A stretch of DNA of 64,000 nt from Lysinibacillus mangiferihumi (GTDB taxonomy: Bacteria; Bacillota; Bacilli; Bacillales_A; Planococcaceae). Both the position numbers and the translations under genes were made by a program. Position 1 is the first letter of the stretch, and each line of letters opens with the position of its first letter. Positions 9,030 to 18,442 of the stretch are shown here, in pieces. The DNA lies in contig NZ_PYWM01000006.1 in assembly GCF_003049665.1 (NCBI RefSeq), forward strand, positions 124,001-188,000, written 5' to 3'. The notes beneath the pieces are model-generated. The model was not told where the DNA came from, did not search any database, and was given only the letters and a program-made list of their open reading frames with translations.

Positions 9030-10115
9030 ATGAAAAAATTTATTCAAATTGCTTTTTTACTGATTGGAGGAGCTTTAGGCCTTGTTTTCTTACCGCCATT
9101 ATACGAATTGCTTCATTTATCATCTAATCCTTGGCTTGATAATCCTTACGTATCAGTTGCTTTAGGTGCGTTTTTACTATTTACATTATCATTTGCTTTT
9201 TCCGATTATTTTGTTCGGCTAATTAGCTGGATGGAAGAGGTGCTTTTTAAAGTGCCGGTTGGAGATTTATTATTTGGTACGCTTGGGCTAATTGTAGGAC
9301 TTATCGTAGCCTATTTCCTAGGCTTTGCGATTGATAGCGTTCAGATTCGCGGTATTTCAGAAGTAATTCCGATTATCTTATCTTTTGTACTTGGATATTT
9401 GGGATTCCGTGTAGGTTTTAAAAAGCGAGATGAGTTACTTCAGTTATTTACCTTACGTGGGAATAATGCAAAGAAAAAAGCAGCTGAAGGGATTGACGTT
9501 CCAGAAAATCGCGGTAGTTATAAATTGCTAGATACCAGCGTTATTATTGATGGGCGTATAGCGGATATTTCGGAAACAGGTTTTATTGAAGGCGTTTTGG
9601 TTGTACCGCAGTTTGTATTAACGGAGCTACAGCATATTGCAGATTCTTCAGATACATTAAAACGTACAAGAGGTCGCCGTGGTTTGGATATATTAAAGAA
9701 ACTGCAAGATGAACGTATGACAAAAGTAGAAATTACTGAAGAAGATTTTGAAGATGTGCAGGAAGTGGATTTAAAACTTGTACGTCTTGCAAAGAAAATG
9801 GATAATGATACACAAATTGTGACGAATGACTTCAACTTGAACAAAGTATGTGAATTACATCAGGTGAAAGTACTGAACATTAATGATTTGGCAAATGCAG
9901 TGAAACCAGTTGTGATTCCTGGAGAAGATATGCAAGTGGTCGTTATTAAAGATGGGAAAGAGCATAACCAAGGTGTGGCTTATTTGGATGATGGCACGAT
10001 GATTGTTGTAGAAGGAGGCCGCAATTATATCGGACAGGCCATTACTGTAACGGTAACGAGCGTTCTACAAACATCTGCAGGTCGAATGATTTTTGCTAAG
10101 CCAAAGGACGATTAG
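9030..10115 (+). CDS. yacL: YacL, PIN/TRAM-domain membrane protein
   Basis: A 361-residue protein of the widespread Firmicute PIN-TRAM family. Four hydrophobic helices occupy about residues 4-130. A PIN nuclease-like domain begins at about 168 with LLDTSVIIDGRIADI, with acidic residues DTSVIID and DNDTQIVTND in metal-binding positions. A C-terminal TRAM-like RNA-binding domain covers about 295-355. It is thought of as a membrane-anchored putative RNase, but its substrate is not established. A GGAGGTGA site precedes the ATG. It leads the run into ispD, with 12 bases between stop and the likely ispD start. Confidence 0.9.
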   Translation: MKKFIQIAFLLIGGALGLVFLPPLYELLHLSSNPWLDNPYVSVALGAFLLFTLSFAFSDYFVRLISWMEEVLFKVPVGDLLFGTLGLIVGLIVAYFLGFAIDSVQIRGISEVIPIILSFVLGYLGFRVGFKKRDELLQLFTLRGNNAKKKAAEGIDVPENRGSYKLLDTSVIIDGRIADISETGFIEGVLVVPQFVLTELQHIADSSDTLKRTRGRRGLDILKKLQDERMTKVEITEEDFEDVQEVDLKLVRLAKKMDNDTQIVTNDFNLNKVCELHQVKVLNINDLANAVKPVVIPGEDMQVVVIKDGKEHNQGVAYLDDGTMIVVEGGRNYIGQAITVTVTSVLQTSAGRMIFAKPKDD

Positions 10116-10127
10116 GAAGTGGACAAT

Positions 10128-10823
10128 GTGCAGTATGAAGTAGTGCTTCCGGCAGCTGGCAGCGGCAAGCGAATGGGAGCAGGTCAAAATAAATTATTTT
10201 TAGAGCTTTTAGAGAAACCGATTTTAATACACACATTAGAGGTATTTGAGCAAGATGAAAACTGTACTGGCATTTGGCTTGCGGTGAAACCAGAAGAACG
10301 TGCTGTTATTCAAAAGATGCTAGCGAACTATGGAATCTCTAAAGTCAAAGGCTTACCTGATGGTGGAGCAGAGCGACAGCATTCAGTGCATGCTTGTATG
10401 AAAGAAATGGAGCAGGTTGATATTGTTTTAGTGCATGATGCAGCCCGCCCATTTATTACGCACGATATTATTGCAAACCTTGTACAAAGTGCGAATAATT
10501 TTGGTGCTGCAATCGCTGGTGTTCGTGCAAAGGACACAATGAAAAAGGTGCGTAATGGCATCATTGAAGAAACGGTGGACCGAGAAAGCTTATGGATGAT
10601 TCAAACGCCTCAAGCCTTCCGCTTCGATTTGATTGTAGAAGCGGAAGATGTGGCTGAGAAAGTGGGCTTCCTCGGAACAGATGAGGCGATGTTAGTCGAG
10701 CGACTTGGTCATGAGGTGCACATTGTTGAAAGCAACTATGAAAACGTAAAGATGACAACAAAAGAAGATTTACTTTTTGGTGAAGCCATTTTACGTAAAC
10801 GAGCGTTGGAGAATAATGTATAA
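10128..10823 (+). CDS. ispD: IspD, MEP cytidylyltransferase
   Basis: Transfers CMP from CTP onto 2-C-methyl-D-erythritol 4-phosphate, the third step of the MEP isoprenoid pathway. The nucleotide-binding loop VLPAAGSGKRMG is at the N-terminus, the family motif VHDAARPFI at about residue 100, and ETVDRESLWMIQTPQAF further on. I prefer GTG 10128 (MQYEVVLPAAG), eight bases after AGGAAG; GTG 10119 overlaps that ribosome site. Length 231 is usual. It is followed by a terminator, so ispF is transcribed or reinitiated separately. Confidence 0.95.
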   Translation: MQYEVVLPAAGSGKRMGAGQNKLFLELLEKPILIHTLEVFEQDENCTGIWLAVKPEERAVIQKMLANYGISKVKGLPDGGAERQHSVHACMKEMEQVDIVLVHDAARPFITHDIIANLVQSANNFGAAIAGVRAKDTMKKVRNGIIEETVDRESLWMIQTPQAFRFDLIVEAEDVAEKVGFLGTDEAMLVERLGHEVHIVESNYENVKMTTKEDLLFGEAILRKRALENNV

Positions 10824-10835
10824 TCGCTTTAAAAT

Positions 10836-10868
10836 CTCATCAGCAGAAGTAGCTGATGAGGTTTTTTT
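10836..10868 (+). terminator. terminator after ispD
   Basis: Perfect 9-bp stem CTCATCAGC/GCTGATGAG, a 7-base loop, then GTTTTTTT. Confidence 0.9.
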
Positions 10869-10978
10869 ATACGATGGTAAACAAACTATAATATGTGGAC
10901 TATAGTCGTTACGGACAGCTCAATTTCCTAGGAAATATGTTAAACTGTCTATAAATAGAAAATGAAAAAGGCAGGTGA

Positions 10979-11005
10979 ATGCTGTTGCAATGGTCACTGT
11001 TGTAA
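10979..11005 (+). CDS. possible 8-codon leader peptide before ispF
   Basis: The mini-frame starts at ATG 10979, right behind an AAAGGCAGGTGA ribosome site, and encodes MLLQWSLL. It stops at TAA 11003-11005, in frame with ispF and four codons before its ATG. ispF itself has no ribosome site of its own, so this leader may feed ribosomes to ispF by reinitiation. A peptide product with its own function is not implied. Confidence 0.35.
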   Translation: MLLQWSLL

Positions 11006-11017
11006 CGGCAGTATTGT

Positions 11018-11494
11018 ATGTTTCGAGTAGGACAAGGTTTTGACGTACATGCATTTGAAGAAGGGCGTCCATTAATTATTGGTGGTATTACAATACCGCA
11101 TGAAAAGGGTCTAGTAGGGCATTCGGATGCGGATGTCTTATTGCACACAGTAACTGATGCTGCGCTGGGGGCGATTGGAGAAGGGGATATTGGGCGACAT
11201 TTTCCAGATACAGACCCAGAATGGAAAGATGCTGATTCAGCAAAGTTGCTAGAGTATATTTGGAAAATCGTTGAGGACAAAGGCTATGTGCTTGGCAATG
11301 TTGACTGCACAATTATGGCGCAACGTCCGAAAATGGCGCCTTATATTGAACAAATGAGAAATCGCATTGCAACTCTATTAAACGCTGATGCATCACAAGT
11401 AAATGTAAAAGCGACAACTACTGAACGACTTGGCTTTACAGGACGTGAAGAAGGCATTGCTTCAATGGCAACAATTTTACTGATTAAAAAATAA
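11018..11494 (+). CDS. ispF: IspF, MEcPP synthase
   Basis: A 158-residue enzyme that cyclises CDP-methylerythritol 2-phosphate to MEcPP, the step after IspD/IspE in the MEP pathway. The zinc ligands are in GFDVHAF (D and H) and the second motif [19 protein letters not shown]. The FPDTDPEWK substrate loop follows. The ATG at 11018 gives [11 protein letters not shown], matching the family N-terminus exactly. No Shine-Dalgarno precedes it; see the leader frame at 10979. Adjacent to ispD as in B. subtilis, but separated here by a terminator and about 190 bases. Confidence 0.96.
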   Translation: MFRVGQGFDVHAFEEGRPLIIGGITIPHEKGLVGHSDADVLLHTVTDAALGAIGEGDIGRHFPDTDPEWKDADSAKLLEYIWKIVEDKGYVLGNVDCTIMAQRPKMAPYIEQMRNRIATLLNADASQVNVKATTTERLGFTGREEGIASMATILLIKK

Positions 11495-11501
11495 AAAAAT
11501 G

Positions 11502-11528
11502 GCGCGTGTCCACTTGAAAAACACGCGC
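11502..11528 (+). terminator. weak terminator-like hairpin after ispF
   Basis: GCGCGTGT pairs with ACACGCGC across an A-rich loop; only a poor T-tract follows (CTACTTTAATTT). It could slow or partly stop transcription before gltX. Confidence 0.45.
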
Positions 11529-11618
11529 TACTTTAATTTCCTATACTACAGTGGTAAAATGAACAAAGTTAATAAGGTCGGAATTATTTTCAGACGAATA
11601 TTTAGGAGGCATTTAATT

Positions 11619-13079
11619 ATGACGAAAGAAGTTCGCGTTCGTTACGCGCCATCACCAACTGGATTTTTACATATTGGCGGTGCACGTACTGCGCTATTCA
11701 ACTATTTATATGCAAAACATCATAACGGTAAATTCATCGTGCGTATTGAAGATACGGATATTGAGCGTAATGTAGAAGGTGGAGAAGCGTCTCAGTTAGA
11801 TAACTTAAAATGGTTAGGTATCGAATATGACGAATCCATCGACATTGGTGGGCCGTATGCACCTTATCGTCAAATGGAACGCTTAGATATTTACAAAGAG
11901 CATGCTGAAAAGTTATTACAACAAGGCACAGCGTATAAATGTTTCTGTTCATCAGAAAAATTAGAAGCGTCTCGTGAAGAACAAAAAGCTCGTGGTGTTG
12001 CAGCACCTACTTATGATGGAACTTGCCGTCATTTATCAGCGGAAGAAGTAGCGGCTAAAGAAGCGGCTGGCGAACAATATACAATTCGTATGCGTGTACC
12101 TGAAAACGTAACATATGAATTTGAGGATTTAGTACGTGGACATGTAGCGTTCGAATCGAAAGATGTGGGCGACTGGGTACTTGTGAAAGCAAACGGTATT
12201 CCAACTTACAATTACGCAGTAGTATTAGATGACCACTTTATGGAAATCTCACATGTGTTCCGTGGTGAAGAGCATTTATCAAATACACCAAAACAAATGA
12301 TGGTCTTCGATGCATTTGGCTGGGAGTATCCTCGCTTTGGGCATATGACATTAATCATCAACGAAAATCGCAAAAAGCTATCAAAACGAGACGAGTCCAT
12401 TATCCAATTCGTAACGCAATATAAAGACCTTGGTTACTTACCAGAAGCGATGTTTAATTTCTTTGCTTTACTTGGTTGGTCTCCTGAAGGTGAAGAAGAG
12501 ATTTTCTCTAAAGAAGAATTTATTAAAATCTTTGATGAGAAGCGTTTATCGAAATCACCATCGATGTTTGATAAGCAAAAGCTGACTTGGATGAATAATC
12601 AATACATCAAAAAATTATCTTTAGAAGAAGTAGTGGCATTATCTTTACCGCACTTACAAAAAGCAGGCTTATTACCAGAAGAGTTAACAGCAGAAGAGCG
12701 CGCTTGGGCAACAGATTTAATCGCACTTTATCATGAACAAATGAGCTTTGGTGCTGAAATCGTGGAACTGTCAAGCCTATTCTTTAACGATCATATTGAA
12801 TATGATGAAGAAGCAAAAGCCGTTTTAGCTGGCGAGCAAGTACCAGAGGTAATGGCTGCATTTAAAGCACAACTTGAAAATTTAGAAGAATTTACACCTG
12901 AAACTGTCAAAGCAGCTATCAAAGCTGTACAAAAAGAGACAGGTCATAAAGGTAAAAATCTGTTTATGCCAATACGTGTTGTGACGACTGGTGAAACACA
13001 TGGTCCAGAGTTACCAAATGCGATTTGTTTAATTGGTAAAGAGAAAACAATTGACCGTGTAGAAAAATACGCGAAGTAA
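11619..13079 (+). CDS. gltX: GltX, glutamyl-tRNA synthetase
   Basis: A class I synthetase of 486 residues. In Bacillales the enzyme charges tRNA-Glu and also tRNA-Gln, the latter being corrected by the amidotransferase. The HIGH motif appears as [11 protein letters not shown] near the N-terminus and the KMSKS equivalent as KLSKRD at about residue 253. The start is ATG 11619, nine bases after AGGAGG; the open frame runs further upstream without a ribosome site. A possible promoter with -10 TAAAAT at 11555 lies in the leader. It is followed by the T-box-controlled cysE-cysS genes. Confidence 0.98.
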   Translation: MTKEVRVRYAPSPTGFLHIGGARTALFNYLYAKHHNGKFIVRIEDTDIERNVEGGEASQLDNLKWLGIEYDESIDIGGPYAPYRQMERLDIYKEHAEKLLQQGTAYKCFCSSEKLEASREEQKARGVAAPTYDGTCRHLSAEEVAAKEAAGEQYTIRMRVPENVTYEFEDLVRGHVAFESKDVGDWVLVKANGIPTYNYAVVLDDHFMEISHVFRGEEHLSNTPKQMMVFDAFGWEYPRFGHMTLIINENRKKLSKRDESIIQFVTQYKDLGYLPEAMFNFFALLGWSPEGEEEIFSKEEFIKIFDEKRLSKSPSMFDKQKLTWMNNQYIKKLSLEEVVALSLPHLQKAGLLPEELTAEERAWATDLIALYHEQMSFGAEIVELSSLFFNDHIEYDEEAKAVLAGEQVPEVMAAFKAQLENLEEFTPETVKAAIKAVQKETGHKGKNLFMPIRVVTTGETHGPELPNAICLIGKEKTIDRVEKYAK

Positions 13080-13089
13080 TAGAATTTTA

Positions 13090-13117
13090 TTGACAATTTA
13101 TATTGTCGATGTAAAAT
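13090..13117 (+). promoter_or_regulatory. promoter of the cysE T-box transcript
   Basis: TTGACA (13090-13095), 16 bases, TAAAAT (13112-13117), lying just after the gltX stop and immediately before the T-box leader. Confidence 0.75.
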
Positions 13118-13120
13118 GAA

Positions 13121-13387
13121 TGTACATTGTGAAAGCGTTGATAAGGAGAAGTACGTAGCGCATGCTCTAAAGAGAGGACCATCACCGGCTGAAAGTGGTC
13201 TGAGCCAAGGCAAAACCGAAATGCACCTTTGAGCATAGAGCTGAACATTAGTAGGCTCTATCGGTTCGTTCCCGTTATAGGACGTCCAAAGTGGAAGGCT
13301 TTTGCCTTCAATCAGAGTGGAACCGCGCAAATTTCAGCGTCTCTGTCATTCCTTTATGGGAATGATAGGGGCGCTTTTTATTTTTTT
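13121..13387 (+). promoter_or_regulatory. T-box riboswitch, cysteine specifier
   Basis: A tRNA-sensing leader before cysE-cysS. The conserved T-box AGAGTGGAACCGCG is at 13314-13327. The specifier loop reads GAAATGCACC, placing TGC (Cys) at 13222-13224. The terminator pairs 13337-13352 with 13358-13374 and ends in TTTTTATTTTTTT. Uncharged tRNA-Cys should pair with the TGC specifier and the T-box bulge, favour the antiterminator and allow transcription of serine acetyltransferase and cysteinyl-tRNA synthetase. B. subtilis has the same arrangement. Confidence 0.93.
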
Positions 13388-13528
13388 AAAAAATTCATGT
13401 GTTAGATGTAAGAGGGCAATCATTACTAATAACAATAGGTTTTAAGGCTATTCATTGTGCGGGGTGTAGGATTTAAGGTCGCAAGGTTGAGGTCATGACA
13501 CACATTGTAACGAAAAGGGGGAGTTTTA

Positions 13529-14179
13529 ATGTTTAAAAGAATGAAGGAAGATGTAGATACTATTTTTGAGAATGACCCAGCGGCGCGCAGTGTACTGGAA
13601 GTCGTGTTAACATATTCAGGCTTGCATGCTACATGGGCGCATCGTATTGCACACTGGTTTTTTAAAAGACGTTTTTATTTTATCGCACGTGTAATTTCAC
13701 AAATTAGTCGTTTCTTTACAGGAATTGAAATACATCCTGGTGCTAAAATTGGTCGACGCTTCTTTATCGACCATGGGATGGGAGTAGTTATAGGGGAAAC
13801 GTGTGAAATAGGCGATAATGTTACCCTTTATCAAGGTGTTACACTAGGTGGTACAGGGAAAGAAAAAGGAAAGCGCCATCCGACATTAGAAGATAATGTG
13901 TTAGTTGCCACTGGTGCCAAAGTATTGGGTTCTATTACAATTGGTGAGAATAGTAAAATTGGCGCAGGTTCAGTCGTTTTAAAAGAAGTGCCACCGAACG
14001 CTACGGTAGTAGGGATTCCTGGTAAAGTTGTGATGAAAGATGGTGTTCGTTTAGAGAAAAAACTAGACCATCAAAATATTCCTGACCCTGTAGAGGAACG
14101 TTGCCAAGGTTTCGAGAAGCAAATCGCAGCATTGCAAGAAGAAATCGGGCGCTTACAAAAGGAGAGAGAAAAACAATGA
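13529..14179 (+). CDS. cysE: CysE, serine O-acetyltransferase
   Basis: Makes O-acetylserine from serine and acetyl-CoA, committing serine to cysteine synthesis. The 216-residue chain has a short N-terminal helical domain and a left-handed beta-helix of hexapeptide repeats (about residues 65-165). These carry [19 protein letters not shown] and [17 protein letters not shown], the active-site region with catalytic His. The C-terminal tail beyond residue 180 is a charged helix. The start has AAAAGGGGGAG upstream. The stop overlaps the cysS ATG by 4 bases. Controlled by the Cys T-box. Confidence 0.97.
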   Translation: MFKRMKEDVDTIFENDPAARSVLEVVLTYSGLHATWAHRIAHWFFKRRFYFIARVISQISRFFTGIEIHPGAKIGRRFFIDHGMGVVIGETCEIGDNVTLYQGVTLGGTGKEKGKRHPTLEDNVLVATGAKVLGSITIGENSKIGAGSVVLKEVPPNATVVGIPGKVVMKDGVRLEKKLDHQNIPDPVEERCQGFEKQIAALQEEIGRLQKEREKQ

Positions 14180-15576
14180 GTATTCAAATTTTTAACTCAT
14201 TAACAAGACAAAAAGAAACGTTCGTACCGCTAGAAGAAGGAAAAGTTAAAATGTATGTTTGCGGTCCGACGGTTTATAACTATATTCATATTGGGAATTC
14301 ACGTCCTGTCATTGTTTATGATACGGTTCGACGCTATTTCCAATATAAAGGTTACGATGTGAAATTCGTCTCTAATTTCACGGATGTCGACGATAAGATT
14401 ATTAAAGCAGCTAATGAGCTCGGTGAGGAAGTTCATGAACTTACAGATCGTTTCATTGCCGCATATTTTGAAGATGTGACTGCATTAGGTTGCAAAAAGG
14501 CAGATGTCCATCCTCGTGTAACGGATCACATGGATGATATTATTGACTTTATTAAAGTGTTAATCGACAAAGGTTATGCATATGAGTCAGCGGGCGATGT
14601 CTATTACCGAACTCGAAAATTCAATGGTTACGGTAAATTATCACATCAATCGGTAGATGATTTAAAAATTGGTGCACGTATCGAAGCAGGCGAGAAAAAG
14701 GATGATGCATTAGATTTCGCATTATGGAAAGCGGCAAAGCCTGGCGAAATCTATTGGGAAAGTCCTTGGGGCAACGGCCGTCCGGGATGGCATATTGAAT
14801 GCTCTGTGATGGCGCGTGAGCATTTAGGTGATACAATTGATATACATGCAGGTGGTCAAGATTTAACATTCCCGCATCATGAAAATGAAATAGCGCAATC
14901 CGAAGCGCATAATGATACAACATTTGCGCGTTACTGGATGCATAATGGATATATTAATATCGATAATGAAAAAATGTCAAAATCCCTTGGTAATTTTGTG
15001 CTCGTGAACGATATCCGTAAACAAATCGACCCGCAAATTTTACGATTCTTTATGTTATCTGTTCACTATCGCCACCCAATTAACTTTGCAAAGGATTTAG
15101 TAGATGCTGCAGCAACAGGTTTAGAGCGTATTCGTACTGCATACAACAATGTGAAGTACCGCCTATCTGCAACTGCAAGTCTCGGCGATTGCTCAGAGGA
15201 ATGGCTCCGTCAAATTGCTCAACAAAAGGCACAGTTTGAGGAAGCGATGGATGATGATTTCAATACGGCGAATGCTATTTCAGTATTATTTGAATTAGCG
15301 CGTATTGCAAATATTTACTTAAATGAAACAAATACGGATGAGAAAGTGTTATTAACTTTTATTGAAACTTTTGAGGTATTAGGTGACGTCTTAGGTATTG
15401 AATTTGCTAAAGAAGCTGAACTACTGGACGAAGAAATTGAAGCATTGTTGCAAGAACGCGTAGAAGCGCGCAAAAACCGTGACTTTGCCCGTTCAGATGA
15501 AATTCGTGACCATTTACAAGCGCAAGGTATCATTTTAGAAGATACACGCCAAGGGACAAGATGGAAACGAGGGTAA
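14176..15576 (+). CDS. cysS: CysS, cysteinyl-tRNA synthetase
   Basis: A 466-residue class I synthetase. HIGH appears as [11 protein letters not shown] at about 33-43, and KMSKSLGNF is at about 266. Zinc ligands for cysteine recognition are in the first CGPTVY cysteine, [12 protein letters not shown] and [15 protein letters not shown] 14176 ([14 protein letters not shown]) is chosen, with AGGAGAG in the end of cysE; longer in-frame readings run inside cysE. It is co-translated with cysE and lies under the same Cys T-box, so tRNA charging and cysteine synthesis are matched. Confidence 0.98.
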   Translation: MSIQIFNSLTRQKETFVPLEEGKVKMYVCGPTVYNYIHIGNSRPVIVYDTVRRYFQYKGYDVKFVSNFTDVDDKIIKAANELGEEVHELTDRFIAAYFEDVTALGCKKADVHPRVTDHMDDIIDFIKVLIDKGYAYESAGDVYYRTRKFNGYGKLSHQSVDDLKIGARIEAGEKKDDALDFALWKAAKPGEIYWESPWGNGRPGWHIECSVMAREHLGDTIDIHAGGQDLTFPHHENEIAQSEAHNDTTFARYWMHNGYINIDNEKMSKSLGNFVLVNDIRKQIDPQILRFFMLSVHYRHPINFAKDLVDAAATGLERIRTAYNNVKYRLSATASLGDCSEEWLRQIAQQKAQFEEAMDDDFNTANAISVLFELARIANIYLNETNTDEKVLLTFIETFEVLGDVLGIEFAKEAELLDEEIEALLQERVEARKNRDFARSDEIRDHLQAQGIILEDTRQGTRWKRG

Positions 15577-16001
15577 GTAACTTGGATAAACTCCGAAATG
15601 AAGATGTGAAGCAATTAAATGCATTAGCGCTTGCATATATGGGAGATGCGGTTTTAGAACAGAAGGTACGGGAGTATTTACTGCGTAGCGGACGCGTAAA
15701 ACCGAACACACTCCATAGAGAAGCAACGCATTATGTATCAGCAAAGGCACAGTCAACAATTGTACATCGCATGATGGATGAAAACTTTTTAACAGAGCAG
15801 GAATTGGCAGTGTTCCGACGTGGACGCAATGCCAAATCCGGTTCTGTTCCCAAAAATACAGATGTACAAACTTATCGCAATAGTTCAGGCTTTGAAGCGG
15901 TACTTGGAAGCTTGTACTTACTAGGTGAATTAGAACGCGTTTATGCCATCATTGCATACGCTATTCAAATAATCGAGGAATTAAAAGGAGTGTCAAAATA
16001 A
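15561..16001 (+). CDS. mrnC: MrnC, Mini-ribonuclease III
   Basis: An RNase III catalytic domain without the double-stranded RNA binding domain. In B. subtilis it trims 23S rRNA ends. Conserved [12 protein letters not shown] carries the catalytic Asp, RGRNAKSG is a family block, and [16 protein letters not shown] holds the second acidic cluster. The start is uncertain: ATG 15561 inside the cysS end gives 146 residues with AAGGGA upstream, and TTG 15582 with GAGGG upstream gives 139. It overlaps rlmB by one base. Compact cysS-mrnC-rlmB-rae1 order as in B. subtilis. Confidence 0.95.
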   Translation: METRVSNLDKLRNEDVKQLNALALAYMGDAVLEQKVREYLLRSGRVKPNTLHREATHYVSAKAQSTIVHRMMDENFLTEQELAVFRRGRNAKSGSVPKNTDVQTYRNSSGFEAVLGSLYLLGELERVYAIIAYAIQIIEELKGVSK

Positions 16002-16753
16002 TGGCAGAACAAAATGGTGAAATTATTGCCGGTAAAAACCCAGTGTTAGAAGCACTTCGTTCAGGCCGCGATATGAATAAAGTATGGATTGCAGAAGGTG
16101 TAAAAAAATCAGGGGTCAATGAACTACTTGATTTAGCGCGCGAACGAGGCATCATTGTACAGTTTGTACCGAAAAAAAAGGTCGATCAATTATCAGATGC
16201 TAACCATCAAGGAATTGTGGCATCTGTAGCAGCATATAGCTATGCAGAGCTAGACGATTTATTTGCAGCGGCACAAAACAAACAAGAAGATCCATTTTTC
16301 TTAATTTTAGATGAGTTAGAAGACCCGCATAATTTAGGCTCTATTATGCGAACTGCAGATGCAATTGGCGTACATGGTATTATTATTCCAAAGCGTCGCT
16401 CAGTGAGCTTAACAGCAGTTGTGGCGAAAGCGTCAACAGGCGCCATCGAGCATGTACCTGTCGTGCGTGTTAATAACCTAGCCCAAATAGTCGATGAGTT
16501 AAAAGAACGTGGCGTATGGATTGCTGGTACGGATGCAAAAGGCTCTGCGGATTATCGCAAAATGGATGCAACTCTACCGCTTGCTATTATTATTGGTAGT
16601 GAGGGTAAAGGGATGGGGCGCCTACTAAAAGAGAAATGTGACTTTTTATATCATCTGCCTATGGTTGGGCATGTCACATCATTAAATGCTTCTGTAGCTG
16701 CGGCGCTTTTAATGTATGAAGTGTATCGTAAACGTCAAGAAGCGAATGACTAA
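16001..16753 (+). CDS. rlmB: RlmB-type 23S rRNA 2'-O-methyltransferase
   Basis: A SPOUT-family (TrmH) methyltransferase of 250 residues. The N-terminal substrate-binding domain (KNPVLEALRSG) is followed by the knotted catalytic domain with LEDPHNLGSIMRTADAIG, IGSEGKGM and SLNASVAAALLMYE, the three SPOUT motifs. It is expected to methylate G2251-equivalent of 23S rRNA in the peptidyl transferase centre. TAATG overlap with mrnC indicates coupled translation. Confidence 0.95.
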   Translation: MAEQNGEIIAGKNPVLEALRSGRDMNKVWIAEGVKKSGVNELLDLARERGIIVQFVPKKKVDQLSDANHQGIVASVAAYSYAELDDLFAAAQNKQEDPFFLILDELEDPHNLGSIMRTADAIGVHGIIIPKRRSVSLTAVVAKASTGAIEHVPVVRVNNLAQIVDELKERGVWIAGTDAKGSADYRKMDATLPLAIIIGSEGKGMGRLLKEKCDFLYHLPMVGHVTSLNASVAAALLMYEVYRKRQEAND

Positions 16754-16755
16754 CG

Positions 16756-17268
16756 ATGAAGAACATTTTGCTTGTTGACGGCTATAATATGATCGGAGCT
16801 TGGAAAGAGCTACGTCCATTACGTGACACGAACTTTGAAGATGCACGTAAGCGTCTAATTGAGCTTATGGCAGAATATAAAGCGGCGATAGGGTGGCGCG
16901 TGATAGTTGTTTTTGACGCCCATCTTGTGCCGGGCGTGGAGCAATCTTATATAGAAAATGGCGTCGAGATTATTTATACAAGGAAAAATGAAACAGCAGA
17001 TGAACGCATTGAAAAGATGACACAAGAACTAAAAGCAAGACATATTCAAATTCATGTGGCGACTTCCGATATGGCTGAACAAAGTGTTATCTTTGGCAAT
17101 GGTGCACTACGCAAATCGGCAAGAGAGCTTGAAATTGATTTAAGCATTATACAACATAAAATTTCTCATGATGTAAAACGTAAGCAGGATAGCAAGCCAC
17201 CTTCACGCATAGAGCTAAAGCCAGATGTGGCACTTGCTTTTGAAAAATGGCGCCGTGGTTTGAAATGA
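16756..17268 (+). CDS. rae1: Rae1 (YacP), NYN-domain ribosome-associated endonuclease
   Basis: A 170-residue NYN/PIN-like nuclease. It begins ILLVDGYNMIGAW, where Asp is a metal-binding residue. A second acidic site is in VVFDAHLVPG, and VATSDMAEQSVIFGNGA resembles the third motif. In B. subtilis Rae1 cuts certain mRNAs in the ribosomal A site in a translation-dependent way. The ATG follows the rlmB stop by 2 bases, completing the mrnC-rlmB-rae1 RNA-processing set. Confidence 0.92.
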   Translation: MKNILLVDGYNMIGAWKELRPLRDTNFEDARKRLIELMAEYKAAIGWRVIVVFDAHLVPGVEQSYIENGVEIIYTRKNETADERIEKMTQELKARHIQIHVATSDMAEQSVIFGNGALRKSARELEIDLSIIQHKISHDVKRKQDSKPPSRIELKPDVALAFEKWRRGLK

Positions 17269-17272
17269 TTGA

Positions 17273-17302
17273 TTGACTGATATTTTCCAATTCCGTTATA
17301 CT
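17273..17302 (+). promoter_or_regulatory. sigH promoter
   Basis: TTGACT (17273-17278), 18 bases, TATACT (17297-17302), 35 bases before the sigH ATG. B. subtilis sigH is AbrB-regulated; no AbrB site can be called by eye. Confidence 0.6.
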
Positions 17303-17336
17303 GTTCCTAATTATCTGTTGCAGCTGAGGTGATACC

Positions 17337-17984
17337 ATGTTTAAAAATAGTATTGTACAAGTGACACAAGATTTTGAACGATTCAATGATGAAGAGCTTA
17401 TTGAAATGGTGCATCAAGGTAATACAGATGCGTTGGATTTTTTAATTACAAAATACCGTTTGCTAGTAAGAGCAAAGGCGAGATCCTATTTTTTGATTGG
17501 TGCTGATAAAGAAGACATTGTACAAGAAGGAATGATTGGCTTGTATAAAGCTGTCCGTGATTTTAAAGGGGACAAGCTAGCTTCTTTTCGGGCTTTTGCG
17601 GAGTTATGTATTACAAGACAAATTATTACCGCTATTAAAACAGCAACAAGGCAAAAACACATTCCACTCAATTCCTATGTTTCGTTAGACAAGCCTATTT
17701 TTGATGAGGAATCTGATCGTACATTAATGGATGTATTAACAGGTGCGATTATGGATGATCCAGAAGAGTTAATGATTCATAGAGAAGAGTTTGGTTATTT
17801 AGAAGAAAAAATGAGTGAGATTTTAAGTGAATTAGAGCTACAAGTGCTAGCACTATACTTAGATGGGCAATCCTATCATGAAATTTCCGCGAAATTGAAT
17901 CGTCATGTGAAGTCAATTGACAATGCTTTGCAACGAGTAAAGCGGAAATTAGAGCGACATTTAGTGCTCGAGGAAATGTCGTAG
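17337..17984 (+). CDS. sigH: SigH, transition-phase/sporulation sigma factor
   Basis: A 215-residue sigma-70 family factor. Region 2 is around ALDFLITKYRLLVRAKARSYFLIGADKEDIVQEGMIGLYKAV (about 29-70). Region 4 helix-turn-helix is near the C-terminus (YLDGQSYHEISAKLNRHVKSIDNALQRVKRKLE). SigH directs the switch to stationary phase and the start of sporulation. Its presence supports a spore-forming host. GAGGTGAT sits 4 bases before the ATG. It has its own promoter and leads into rpmG-secE. Confidence 0.97.
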   Translation: MFKNSIVQVTQDFERFNDEELIEMVHQGNTDALDFLITKYRLLVRAKARSYFLIGADKEDIVQEGMIGLYKAVRDFKGDKLASFRAFAELCITRQIITAIKTATRQKHIPLNSYVSLDKPIFDEESDRTLMDVLTGAIMDDPEELMIHREEFGYLEEKMSEILSELELQVLALYLDGQSYHEISAKLNRHVKSIDNALQRVKRKLERHLVLEEMS

Positions 17985-18000
17985 AGGTCACTTACCCTTG

Positions 18001-18029
18001 TTGACATTGACAATTTTAGGTGTTAGTCT
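18001..18029 (+). promoter_or_regulatory. possible promoter for rpmG-secE
   Basis: TTGACATTGACA (18001-18012) offers two overlapping -35 hexamers. Weak -10 candidates are TAGTCT (18024-18029) and TAAAAG (18031-18036). The -35 is good and the -10 poor. Confidence 0.4.
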
Positions 18030-18061
18030 TTAAAAGACAAAGTGCCAAAAAAGGTGATTAC

Positions 18062-18208
18062 ATGACAAAGAAAGTCGTGCTAAATTGTGAAAAATGCGGT
18101 TCGAGAAATTACACATTTCCTGCTAAGGGAGATTCTACTGTACGCCTCGAATTAAAGAAATTTTGCTCGCATTGCAATGAACATACAGTGCATAAACAAA
18201 CGCTATAA
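18062..18208 (+). CDS. rpmG: ribosomal protein bL33 (zinc-binding type)
   Basis: A 48-residue large-subunit protein near the E site. It keeps both Cys pairs, NCEKCGSRNY and FCSHCNEH, so it is the zinc-binding (C+) form. ATG 18062 has AAAAGGTGAT just upstream; the frame stays open further 5' but without a ribosome site. In B. subtilis a bL33 paralogue (rpmGB) lies at this place, before secE. Confidence 0.93.
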   Translation: MTKKVVLNCEKCGSRNYTFPAKGDSTVRLELKKFCSHCNEHTVHKQTL

Positions 18209-18256
18209 AATATTTTGTAAATAGACAGATATGATTGATTCGGAGGTTAGGCTAGA

Positions 18257-18442
18257 ATGGGTAAGATTAAAAGTTTTTTCAGCGACGTAATGTCGGAAAT
18301 GCGAAAAACTAGCTGGCCAAAAAGTAAAGAACTGACGAAATATACAGTCGTTGTAATTTCAACTGTAGTAATTATGGCTTTATTTTTTGTGTTAGTAGAC
18401 TTAGGTATTTCATCATTATTCCGCTGGTACTTAGATTTATAA
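18257..18442 (+). CDS. secE: SecE, preprotein translocase subunit
   Basis: A 61-residue single-span SecE of the short Gram-positive type. The amphipathic helix with FFSDVMSEMRKTSWPKSKEL is followed by one transmembrane segment at about 30-55. It clamps SecY in the SecYEG channel. CGGAGG lies upstream. In most Firmicutes nusG follows closely; here 311 bases with two hairpins separate them. Confidence 0.95.
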   Translation: MGKIKSFFSDVMSEMRKTSWPKSKELTKYTVVVISTVVIMALFFVLVDLGISSLFRWYLDL

